Assembly (NCBI GenBank): GCA_001443545.1
Contig: LMAD01000021.1
Span: 1 to 41,381, forward strand
DNA: 41,381 bases
Direction of reading: 5' to 3'
From: Acidimicrobiaceae bacterium RAAP-2
GTDB taxonomy: Bacteria > Actinomycetota > Acidimicrobiia > Acidimicrobiales > RAAP-2
This document shows positions 6,362-14,700 of the stretch, in pieces. The translations under genes and the position numbers were made by a program. Position 1 is the stretch's first letter, and every line of letters starts with the position of its first letter. Below the pieces are notes generated by a model. It saw nothing but the letters and a program-made list of their open reading frames with translations, made no database searches and was not told the DNA's origin.

Positions 6362-7786
6362 GTGGACTACGACGAAGTTGGATTATCTCTCGGTGATCAA
6401 CGAGAGGCGGCGCTCGCGCGAACCGCGCAACACGTATTGAGCGCGTGGCAAGAGTTCGACACCGCTCGAGACCGAGAGTCGCTCCCCAGTGAAGCGCTGC
6501 ACGAACTTTTGACCGCCCCATTGCCTCGTGAAGGTAGTGACGTCCTCGGCGTCATCGACCAGGCGGTCGAGGTACTCGACTCATCGCTCGCTCAGTCTCG
6601 TCCCCGGTACTTTGCGTTCATTGGGTCGAGTGGTCTGGAGGTTGGTGCGCTTGCGGACCTGCTGGCCCACTCGTACGACCCCAATCTGGCGGTGGATGCT
6701 CGCGCCGCGACCGAACTTGAGTGGCAGTCCGTGAGCTGGTTGGCTGAGTTCATCGGATTCCCGGCGCAGACCGGTACGTTCACCAGTGGGGGAACGATTT
6801 CCAACATCACGGCGCTCGCTTCAGCGCGCGAAGCGGCGATTCCTGGGGCGCGCGAACGCGGACTCGGGGGCTTTCGTCCGACCCTCTACTGCTCAACCGA
6901 GGCGCACTACTCCATCACGAGAGCGGCCGAAGTCCTCGGGATTGGCGCCGCCAACGTACGCGCCATTGACATTGATGCGCAGCGTCGTATGCGGGTTGAC
7001 GCTTTGCGCGAACAGATACAACGCGACCTGGCCGATGAATGCACGCCGGTGGCGATCGTGGCGACGACGGGCACGACGTTGACGGGTGCGGTCGACCCGA
7101 TCGCGCAGTTGGCTGACGTTGCGGAGGAGTTCGGCGTGTGGCTGCACGTCGACGGCGCCTACGGGGTGCCGGCCGCCGCGGTCGCTAGCCGCGCGTATCT
7201 TTTCGCCGGACTCGATCGGGTCGACTCGGTCACCGTCGACTGCCACAAGTGGATGTTCGTACCCAAGGCGTGTAGTGCCGTACTCGTGCGCGAAGCCGAC
7301 TCGCTGGCGAAGGTATTCGCGCACGACGAGGCCTACATGCCCCACGCCGGCGGTCACTACAACGCCGTGGACATCACGATGGAGTACTCGCGACCTTTCC
7401 GAGCCCTCAAACTGTGGATGCTCTTTTCGACGCACGGCGCGAACGCGGTGCGAGACGCGATCGAGGTCAACTGCAACCAGGCCGAGATGCTCTTCGATTG
7501 GATTCAGAGTCGCCCGCTGTTTAAAACGCTGAGCAGTCGCCCGCAGCTATCCATCGTCCCCTTCCGGGCCGTTGTGGATGGGTGCTCGGATCCGGACGCC
7601 CACAACGACGCGCTGTGTGCGGCCATTCAGAGTGACGGCCGGGTCTACGTTTCGCCGGCCACCATCGATGGCCACGTGTGGCTGCGGCCGTGCTTTACGA
7701 ATTTTCGTACGACCGATGACGATGTCGCCGCGCTCCTCGATGTCGCCGAAGAGCTCGGCGCGGTCTGCCGTACGTTGCATGGTTGA
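6362..7786 (+). CDS. Pyridoxal-phosphate-dependent amino acid decarboxylase (group II)
   Basis: The protein of about 474 residues belongs to the group II decarboxylases (aromatic amino acid, glutamate and related decarboxylases; fold type I). Visible signatures are TGTFTSGGTISNITAL, which holds the phosphate of PLP, HVDGAYG with the Asp pairing with the pyridine nitrogen, and VDCHKWMFVPK with Lys296 forming the Schiff base. Likely products are an amine and CO2. The substrate could be an aromatic amino acid or a related one, and family membership does not settle it. The gene is at the right part of the accessory block, where G+C rises. A second, clearly different paralogue lies at 26807-28177. 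Confidence 0.85.
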   Translation: MDYDEVGLSLGDQREAALARTAQHVLSAWQEFDTARDRESLPSEALHELLTAPLPREGSDVLGVIDQAVEVLDSSLAQSRPRYFAFIGSSGLEVGALADLLAHSYDPNLAVDARAATELEWQSVSWLAEFIGFPAQTGTFTSGGTISNITALASAREAAIPGARERGLGGFRPTLYCSTEAHYSITRAAEVLGIGAANVRAIDIDAQRRMRVDALREQIQRDLADECTPVAIVATTGTTLTGAVDPIAQLADVAEEFGVWLHVDGAYGVPAAAVASRAYLFAGLDRVDSVTVDCHKWMFVPKACSAVLVREADSLAKVFAHDEAYMPHAGGHYNAVDITMEYSRPFRALKLWMLFSTHGANAVRDAIEVNCNQAEMLFDWIQSRPLFKTLSSRPQLSIVPFRAVVDGCSDPDAHNDALCAAIQSDGRVYVSPATIDGHVWLRPCFTNFRTTDDDVAALLDVAEELGAVCRTLHG

Positions 7787-7913
7787 CTCGTTGGCGTGAA
7801 ACGTCAGTAATTCCAATGTCCCTCGAAAGGCGAGCTTCCGCCGCTTCCTCAGCGGACTCAACCGTGATTCGCGTATCTCACTCGCCTGAATCGTGCGCAC
7901 TATAAATACTCCA

Positions 7914-8378
7914 GTGGTGCATCTCGAGCCCAAGTTCGGATCCAACGTGCGGTCGTGGCTGTCGTCGATGTGGACGGACTACCTCGATCAGCTACTCGAA
8001 GCTGGCTTCTCCGAACGAGAGGCGTCACTCAATATCGAGCGGAACAAGTCCAGTCTCTTCGTTGACGGTGTGCCCAATGATGACCAGCGCCTCTTTGACG
8101 TGATGGACGACGACGTTCTCGTGGGCAGTCTCTGGCTCGCGAAGATGGATGATCAAGGCGCGCACGAGTGGTTCGTGTACGACGTCGTGATCGATCAAGC
8201 ATTCCGTGGCCGAGGATTCGGGCGATCGACGATGCAGGCCGCAGAGGACTACGTCAGAAGTCAGGGCGGGACGAAACTAACCCTCAACGTCTTTGGCCCC
8301 AATCTCGTCGCGAGAGGTCTCTACGAATCGATGGGCTACTCGGTCTTGGCCGTTGGAATGCGTAAGAATCTCAACTGA
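7914..8378 (+). CDS. GNAT family N-acetyltransferase
   Basis: GTG 7914 (or 7917) follows a TATAAAT box at 7901-7907 at leaderless distance. A GTG at 7893 would lie upstream of that box and is less likely. The protein of about 154 residues has the GNAT motif A YDVVIDQAFRGRGFGRSTMQ (acetyl-CoA binding), then LTLNVFGPNLVARGLYESMG, where N and Y are the usual GNAT motif-B residues. The N-terminal stretch has the layout of single-domain GNATs that act on small amines or protein N-termini. Substrate unknown. Confidence 0.82.
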   Translation: MVHLEPKFGSNVRSWLSSMWTDYLDQLLEAGFSEREASLNIERNKSSLFVDGVPNDDQRLFDVMDDDVLVGSLWLAKMDDQGAHEWFVYDVVIDQAFRGRGFGRSTMQAAEDYVRSQGGTKLTLNVFGPNLVARGLYESMGYSVLAVGMRKNLN

Positions 8379-8502
8379 AGGACTCGGCGTGTGGGTCGTT
8401 CCATGGGTCAACGACGTTCTGCGAAGTGGGGCACCGCAAATGGGTCGGACCCGAATCCCACCTGACTTCTTCGGGGACGGTCAGGGAAGCAGCTACGTCT
8501 TG

Positions 8503-8542
8503 TCGCGAATCGCGAATCGCGAATCGCGAATCGCGAATCGCG
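8503..8542 (+). repeat. Heptamer tandem repeat (TCGCGAA)5 plus TCGCG
   Basis: Five perfect TCGCGAA units at 8503-8537 and a partial sixth to 8542. Each unit contains the palindrome TCGCGA. The array ends 28 bp before the -10 box of the NifX-like gene, close to the place where composition changes from accessory to core type. It may be a variable-number repeat that tunes that promoter. Confidence 0.95.
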
Positions 8543-8569
8543 CGTCGTCGAGGCTCGCTCCGGGCGCGG

Positions 8570-8575
8570 TACGAT
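8570..8575 (+). promoter_or_regulatory. -10 box of the leaderless NifX-like operon transcript
   Basis: TACGAT followed by 6 nt and ATG 8582. It would drive the five-gene operon that ends at 11733. Confidence 0.55.
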
Positions 8576-8581
8576 ACGAAC

Positions 8582-8911
8582 ATGATCGCTTGCGCACCGG
8601 TAACGCCCGATGGACAAATTGATCCGAGGTGGGGTCGGGCGGACTGGATCGCCGTGGCCAGCGTCGAAGACGGGACGCTGAACGACTGGAACCTTGTTGA
8701 GGTGTCGTGGAGCCGTCTCCACGATGAGGGGTCGTCGGCGCGCCACCACGCGCGCGTCGCTCGATTTCTCCTGGATCACCAGGTCGAAGTCGTTGTCGCC
8801 AACCACGTCGGTGACGGGATGGTGCGGATGTTGGACACCATGAAGATTCGCCTCGCTTCGGGGGCTGAGGGTGAAGCTCGAAGCGCCGTCCTCGCTGCGC
8901 TCGCCCACTGA
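8582..8911 (+). CDS. NifX/NifB-like dinitrogenase iron-molybdenum cofactor domain protein
   Basis: The 109-residue protein fits the nitrogenase-cofactor accessory family (PF02579 type): start ATG 8582, DPRWGRADWIAV, LHDEGSSARHHARVARFL and VEVVVANHVGDGMVRML with HHARVA and the Gly-Asp-Gly-Met loop in the expected order. In organisms without nitrogenase, such small proteins are thought to bind metal or cofactor clusters. No nif genes are in the window, so nitrogen fixation is not implied. The promoter is leaderless. Its TGA overlaps the open frame of the next gene (CTGA at 8908-8911). Confidence 0.75.
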   Translation: MIACAPVTPDGQIDPRWGRADWIAVASVEDGTLNDWNLVEVSWSRLHDEGSSARHHARVARFLLDHQVEVVVANHVGDGMVRMLDTMKIRLASGAEGEARSAVLAALAH

Positions 8912-8949
8912 CGAGAGTCAACGAAGTCCCTACCGACGGCTATTGGACG

Positions 8950-9219
8950 ATGGTCCGGGCCCTCGGCTTGGAGTTGGTAGCCGACCCCGTCGAACCTGAC
9001 CGCGACGCGATCGACGGGGTCATCAATCGCGTCATCGATATCGCTTTCTTGGCGAAGTTCCGGGTGCTCGCGCACGGCGTGCTCGACGAAGCCGAGATCG
9101 ACCGGTGCCTCGTCGTCACCGAACGGTTCGAGGACTGGGGACCCGACGAACTCGGTAGTCTTCCGGTGACGGCGCCGACTGTCCTTCTGGCGAGCCCGAC
9201 AACGAGGGGGATCTGCTGA
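8950..9219 (+). CDS. Hypothetical protein in the NifX-like/PrpB operon
   Basis: The 89-residue protein is not recognised. It is acidic, with IDGVINRVIDIAFLAKFRVLAHGVLDEAEID and several Asp/Glu-rich turns, and has no obvious membrane segment or motif. Its ATG at 8950 has an open in-frame extension back to the stop of the previous gene that reads like coding sequence (VNEVPTDGYWT). That extension has no ATG, GTG or TTG, only CTG at 8908 overlapping the NifX-like stop as CTGA. It ends at TGATG, sharing one base with the next start. Tight packing supports a real gene. Confidence 0.6.
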   Translation: MVRALGLELVADPVEPDRDAIDGVINRVIDIAFLAKFRVLAHGVLDEAEIDRCLVVTERFEDWGPDELGSLPVTAPTVLLASPTTRGIC

Positions 9220-10118
9220 TGCTGCACTCACCGGTTAGTGCGACAGAAAAGCGCGCCCGACTGCGCGACCGACTGGCCACGGGTCCGATCCTGGTCCTGC
9301 CGGGCGCCTTCAACCCGCTCTCGGCGATGCTCATCGAGCGACACGGTTTCGCGGGCGTGTACCTGTCGGGCGCGGTGCTCGCGGCCGACCTGGGGCTGCC
9401 CGATATCGGGCTCACCACCCTCTCCGAAGTGGCCGCGCGCAGCGCCCAGGTGGCGCGCGTAACCGGACTGGCGACCATCGTCGACGCCGACACCGGCTTC
9501 GGCGAGCCAATGAACGTCGCGCGGACCGTCCAACTGCTCGAGGACGCTGGCGTGGCCGGCCTACACCTCGAGGACCAGGTCAACCCCAAGCGGTGCGGGC
9601 ACCTCGACGGCAAGCAGCTGGCCGAGATTGACGTGGCGCTTCGTCGGATCAGCGCCGCCGTCTCGACGCGTCGCGACGCGAACTTCCTCGTCATCGCGCG
9701 CACCGACGCCCGAGCCGTCGAGGGCCTGGACGCCGCAATCGATCGGGCCCGCGCCTACGTCGACGCCGGGGCCGACGCAATCTTCCCCGAGGCGCTGCTC
9801 GACGAGCGCGAGATCGCCGCGATGCGTGTCGCCGTGTCGGTGCCGATCCTCGTCAACATGACCGAGTTCGGCAAGGGTCCGTCACTGAGCGTCGCCCAAC
9901 TCGACGAGCTCGGGGTGGACATGGTCATCTTCCCGGTCTCGCTGCTACGTCTGGCGATGGGAGCGGCCGATCGGGCGCTCGAGCTGCTCGGGCGCGAGGG
10001 CACGCTCGAGGCGATGTTGGGTGCGATGCAGAGCCGCGCCGCGCTGTACGACCTGCTCGACTACGAGTCCTTCTCCGCCTTCGACCCGTCGGTGTTCGAC
10101 TTCACGGTCGGGCCGTGA
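9219..10118 (+). CDS. prpB: Methylisocitrate lyase-like enzyme (isocitrate lyase/PEP mutase family)
   Basis: The 299-residue protein shows the family signatures in order: GAFNPLSAMLIERHGF, DADTGFGEP (metal-binding Asp), LEDQVNPKRCGHLDG with the catalytic Cys of the KRCGH loop, and IARTDAR. This length and KRCGH match PrpB-type 2-methylisocitrate lyases that split 2-methylisocitrate into pyruvate and succinate in the methylcitrate cycle. No prpC or prpD gene is nearby, so another carbon-carbon lyase activity of the family cannot be excluded. Start ATG 9219 shares its first base with the previous stop. Confidence 0.85.
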   Translation: MLHSPVSATEKRARLRDRLATGPILVLPGAFNPLSAMLIERHGFAGVYLSGAVLAADLGLPDIGLTTLSEVAARSAQVARVTGLATIVDADTGFGEPMNVARTVQLLEDAGVAGLHLEDQVNPKRCGHLDGKQLAEIDVALRRISAAVSTRRDANFLVIARTDARAVEGLDAAIDRARAYVDAGADAIFPEALLDEREIAAMRVAVSVPILVNMTEFGKGPSLSVAQLDELGVDMVIFPVSLLRLAMGAADRALELLGREGTLEAMLGAMQSRAALYDLLDYESFSAFDPSVFDFTVGP

Positions 10119-10930
10119 GCACCGCTGGCGACGAGGAGGGGACCGTGGGGTCGGATCGAACGAGGGAGCTGGGCGAGCGCGGCTTCGCCAACGGCGCGCT
10201 CTACGACGCGGTGCGACCCGACTACCCCGAAGCGGCGATCGTGAAACTGGTCGGGACCCTGGGTCTCGACCGCTCGACGCGCGCGCTCGACCTCGGCGCC
10301 GGGACGGGCATCGTCAGTCGTCAGCTCGGCCCCTTCGTCGGTTCGCTCGTCGCGGTGGAGCCGTCGGCGTCGATGCGCGAGACGATGCGTCAGACGACTC
10401 CGGGCGTCGAAGTGCTCGACGGCCGCGACGACGCCATTCCGCTCGCCGACGGTTCCGTGGACGTGGTCGTGGTCGCCCAGGCGTTCCACTGGTTCGACGC
10501 GCCACGCGCGCTCGCCGAGATCCGTCGAGTGCTCGTCCCCGGTGGCGGCCTGGCCCTGATCTGGAACGAGCGAGACGAAACGGTGGACTGGATGGCGGCG
10601 CTGACGCGCGCGATGCGCTGGGACCGACACCGTCCGTACTCGAGCAACACCGACTTCGCGTCGATCGTGGCCGACGGCCCCTTCGGCTCCGTCGAGCACT
10701 TCCAGTTCCGACACCGCCAGTGGCTCTCCGCTGACCAGGTCTACCGACGCGTCCTCACCACGAGCTACATCTCGATCATGGCCGACGCCGAACAACGAGC
10801 GCTGCTCGACGACGTGCGTCGGGTCGTCGAACGACTCGAGGAGCCCATCGACTTCGCGTACCTCACCGACCTCTACGTCGCGCGAGCGAGCGACGTGAAC
10901 GCGCGGGGCGTCGACGAGCCGACCACGTGA
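10115..10930 (+). CDS. SAM-dependent methyltransferase, class I
   Basis: The 271-residue protein has the class I fold: LDLGAGTGIVSRQLG is motif I (SAM binding), VAVEPSASM is motif II with the acidic residue, and VVVVAQAFHWFDAPRALAEIRRVLVPGGGLALIWNERD ends motif III. The FHWF..P element is typical of small-molecule or lipid methyltransferases of the UbiE/trans-aconitate type. The GTG start overlaps prpB as GTGA at 10115-10118. It is the first of two adjacent methyltransferases. The substrate cannot be read from sequence. Confidence 0.85.
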   Translation: MSTAGDEEGTVGSDRTRELGERGFANGALYDAVRPDYPEAAIVKLVGTLGLDRSTRALDLGAGTGIVSRQLGPFVGSLVAVEPSASMRETMRQTTPGVEVLDGRDDAIPLADGSVDVVVVAQAFHWFDAPRALAEIRRVLVPGGGLALIWNERDETVDWMAALTRAMRWDRHRPYSSNTDFASIVADGPFGSVEHFQFRHRQWLSADQVYRRVLTTSYISIMADAEQRALLDDVRRVVERLEEPIDFAYLTDLYVARASDVNARGVDEPTT

Positions 10931-11733
10931 CGACGGACCGTTACACCCACGGGCACCACGATTCGGTCCTGCGCAGTCACCGGTGGCGCACGGCGCAGAA
11001 CTCGGCGGCCTTTCTGCTGGCCTACCTCACGCCGGGGGTGAGCCTGCTCGACGTCGGGTGCGGACCGGGGACCATCACCGCCGACCTGGCGCGTCGGGTC
11101 GAGCCCGGTTCAGTCGTCGGGATCGATCGCGCGCCGTCGGTGATTGCCGAGGCTGCCACCGCCTTCGCGCCACCGTCCCACCCGAACCTGCGATTCGCCA
11201 CCGGCGACGTCTACGGGCTGGAGTTCGAGGACGGGTCCTTCGACGTCGTCTTCGCCCACCAGGTCCTCCAGCACCTGACCGATCCGGTGGCGGCGCTGCG
11301 TGAGATGGGACGAGTGCTGAAACCGGGCGGCTTGCTCGCCGTGCGCGACGCGGACTACGGAGCCTTCACCTGGTTCCCCGCCGATTCCGTACTCGACGAG
11401 TGGCTACGCCTCTACCACCGCGTCGCTCGCGCGAACCGCGCCGAGGCCGACGGGGGGCGCCATCTCCCGTCGTGGGTCTCGAGGGCCGCCTTCACCGATC
11501 TGACGGTCTCGTCGTCGACGTGGACCTACGCCACCGCTGAGGAGCGATCCTGGTGGGGAGGGCTGTGGGCCGATCGCATGGAACAGAGCGACCTCGCCCG
11601 CCAAGCCGTGGAATACGGGTTCGCGACGGCGTCCCAACTCGGCGCCTACGCGGCGGCGTTCCGCCGGTGGGCGCTCGCCACCGACGGGGTCTTCCTCGTG
11701 CCCAACGTCGAGGTGCTCGCGCGCCGCGACTAG
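10927..11733 (+). CDS. SAM-dependent methyltransferase, UbiE-like
   Basis: The 268-residue protein opens with HGHHDSVLRSHRWRTAQNSA, then LLDVGCGPGTITADLARRV (motif I), VGIDRAP, and VFAHQVLQHLTDPVAALREMGRVLKPGG (motifs III/IV). It is closely related in layout to UbiE/MenG and mycolic/sterol-type methyltransferases, but only the class is supported. The start overlaps the first methyltransferase as GTGA. Its stop TAG (11731-11733) shares CTAG with the stop of the convergent PAS/EAL gene, so no spacer is left for a terminator. Confidence 0.82.
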   Translation: MTTDRYTHGHHDSVLRSHRWRTAQNSAAFLLAYLTPGVSLLDVGCGPGTITADLARRVEPGSVVGIDRAPSVIAEAATAFAPPSHPNLRFATGDVYGLEFEDGSFDVVFAHQVLQHLTDPVAALREMGRVLKPGGLLAVRDADYGAFTWFPADSVLDEWLRLYHRVARANRAEADGGRHLPSWVSRAAFTDLTVSSSTWTYATAEERSWWGGLWADRMEQSDLARQAVEYGFATASQLGAYAAAFRRWALATDGVFLVPNVEVLARRD

Positions 11734-14700
11734 GCGAAGTGGGAGGCAATCGCGGGGCGGCCGAAGTAGTACCCCTGCCCGAGGTCCACGCCCAGCGAGC
11801 GCAACACGTCAGCCTCGGCCGCGGTCTCGACCCCCTCGCCCAGCAGCAGGGTGCCGGTTAGGTCGGCGAAGTGGCGCATGCCCGACACCAGTGCTTGGCG
11901 TGCCGGGTCGTGGTCGATATCGCGCACGAGCGAGATGTCCAGTTTGACCACGTCGGGCCGTAGTTCCAAGATGTGGTGCAGCCCGGCGTAGCCCGCGCCG
12001 GCGTCGTCGACGAAGAGTCGGCATCGGTCGACCGACGCGATCATGCGACGGACCTCCTCGTAGTCCTCGACGCGGGCGTGCTCGGTGATCTCGATGGCGA
12101 CCCCGCGCGGGATCGTCGAGATGATGTTCGCGAGGTCGGGGGTGATGACGACGGCCGGGGAGAAGTTGAGGCTGATCCACGTTTCGCTGGGCAGTACCAC
12201 GGCGTCAGCGACGGCCCGGGCCGCGCAGGCCATCTCCAACTCCGCGCCCATGCCGACGGCCGTGGCGGTGGCGAAGTGGAGGTCGGGCGCCTGACCATCG
12301 TCGAACCTCGTCAACGCCTCGAAACCGACGGTCGTCGATGTCGCGAGGTCGACGATTGGTTGGAAGACCGCGTGGAATCGTTCTCGGTCAATGACACCGC
12401 GGACCGTCGAGCGGGTCGCCTCGCGCCGCCCGGTGGCGTCGGCCTGTGCACCGACCAGACCGCCGGCGAAGGCGCCGAGCTCCTCGTAGACCGCGAGGCG
12501 GGCCTGGACGACGTCGGCGTCGACTCGCCCGAGGGATCCGGCGACGAGCGCCCCAATCACCTCGCCGTTCCAACGGATCGGCGCGACGACGACGGACGTG
12601 AAGCCGCTCTGGCGGGCCAGTTCGACCAGGGGCTCTTCGCCGAACCCCCCGGGATTGAGCAGGTCGATCCACCAGGCGCCCGCCGTGCTGCGGGCGAAGA
12701 ACATGTCGCGATCGAGCACGGTGAAGGCTGAACCCGGTTGGAGCGCCTCCAGCGTGACCCCGGCCGCGGCCGCCGAGATAAGCGTGCCGTCGACCTGGCG
12801 CAGCGTGATCAGGGTCGCGTCGATGAAGTCGATCCGCAGCAGCGCGTCACAGAATGACGCCGCCGTCTCCTCAAAGGTCTCCAGCGGTCGGACCTCGCGC
12901 ATGAGACTCACGACGTCCTGTGCGTCGCGCTCCCCGCGCTCGACGTTGGCCTCGAGACGTCGTTGGACGCTCAGGTCGCGCTTGACCGCGACGTAGCCCC
13001 GGACCTCGGAGTCGTCTCCGAAGACGGGGGAGATCGTGGTGTCCTCCTCGTAGAGATCGCCGTTCTTGCGACGGTTGGTGATGATCCCGTGCCACGGCTC
13101 GCCGCGGTCGAGGGTCGACCAGAGTGTCGCGTAGAACGCGCGGTCGTGGAGTCCACTCGAGAAGACGTTGGGGTTGGCGCCGATCAGTTCATCGGTGGAG
13201 TAGCCGCTGGTGAGCGAGGCGGCGGGGTTCGCGAAGAGGATCCGCGCCGATTCGTCGGCGATGATGATGGATTCGACGGCTTGGTCGATGGCGGTGTTGA
13301 GCAGGTTGCTCTCGTGCAGGGCGTGGGCGAGCCGCTCCTCTTCGCGCAGGCGGTGCAGGCCGATGCCGACTTGCAGGGCGAGGTCCTTGAGCGTGCTCGT
13401 GGTTGCCGGATCGAAGGCGTCCGCGTCGGCGGCGTACACGGTGAAGACGCCGTCGAGGACGCCGTCGACGCGAACGGGCAGCGCCATCAGGGACCGAAAG
13501 TCGTGTCGTGCCGCCAGTTCCCGCCACGGTGCGAACGCCGGGGTCAGATGGAGGTCGTTGACGACGACGGCCACGCCGGTGCGAACCGCGCGCCCGGTCG
13601 GCCCGTTCCCGTTCGGATTGTCACCCCAGGACACGTGGATGGTGGTCGTGTAGTCGCGGTGGTCCTTGCTCGACGCGACCGCGACGATCGATTGGTCTTC
13701 GTCGTGGGTCGGTCGACCGTACCAGGCCAGCAGGTAACCGCCCTCGTCCACCAAGTTCTGGCAGAGCTGGTTCAACAGGTCTTGGTCGTTGACGGCGCGC
13801 ACGAGGATGGCGTTGCCGGTTGCGAGTGCGTTGAAGGCTCGACGTCCCTGGACGAGGGCCTGGACGTCGTGGAGGCTGAAGACGATCGCGGTGGCCCGGC
13901 CCGTCTCGTCGACGAGTGCGCGCAGGTGCGTGCGCATCCAGCGCGAACCCCCCGTGGCCGTGCGGTACCGGCACTCGTACGGTTCGATCCGTTCGCCGCG
14001 TCGGGCGCGGGCGAGCGCGTCGGCTGGCCCCGCGACGTCGTCGCCGGCGTGGAACTCGTGGACCGATCGTCCGACGAGCTCCTCGGGTCGCCAGCCGAGC
14101 ATCTCGTGGACCGACGGCGAAACCCAACCGATGACGCCGTTGACGTCGGTACGCCAGATCACGTCCGATGCGTTCTCGGCCAGGAGTCGGTACTGCGACT
14201 CGGAGTCGGCCATCGCCTGCCGTTGGGCGACCTCGATCTCGGCGTCGCGCCACGACACGATTCTCGTCGTCGTCGCTCCCGCGTCGTCGACGAGGTCACG
14301 CCCGGTAATGGCGAGCCAGTGGTAGCTGCCGTCGGGCTGACGAACCCGGACCTCGGTCGTGATGCGCTCCCCTCGGCCCATGGCGGCCCGTTGCGAGCGC
14401 GCTTCGGGTAGATCGTCGGGGTGGATGAACTCGTCGAAGTGCCGTCCGATCAGCTCGTCGGGTCGCCACCCGAGCAGTTGGTACACCGTGTCGAAGATCC
14501 ACAACATCCGGCCGTCGGGGGTGCCGACCACCACCACGTCCAGCGCATTCTCCGCGATCAGTTGGTACCGGGTCCCGAGGAGCCGCATCGACTCGCGTTG
14601 GGCGACCTCGCGGTCGATGTTTCGAAGGCTGCCGATGAGCTCGGATACCCCGACATCGGTGAGGACCACGCGAATCGTGATGGCGAAAGAGGAGTAGTCC

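Noticed and set aside
8503..8542. CRISPR array
   Set aside because: The unit is only 7 bp with no spacers; it is a simple tandem repeat.
8582..8911. Evidence of nitrogen fixation from the NifX-like protein
   Set aside because: No nitrogenase genes are present and this family is widespread in non-fixing organisms.
12963..14411. A long open frame (482 codons) on the plus strand opposite the PAS/EAL gene
   Set aside because: It is the antisense shadow of a G+C-rich coding region: low-complexity composition, no motif, and the minus-strand gene shows clear PAS, GAF and EAL signatures throughout.
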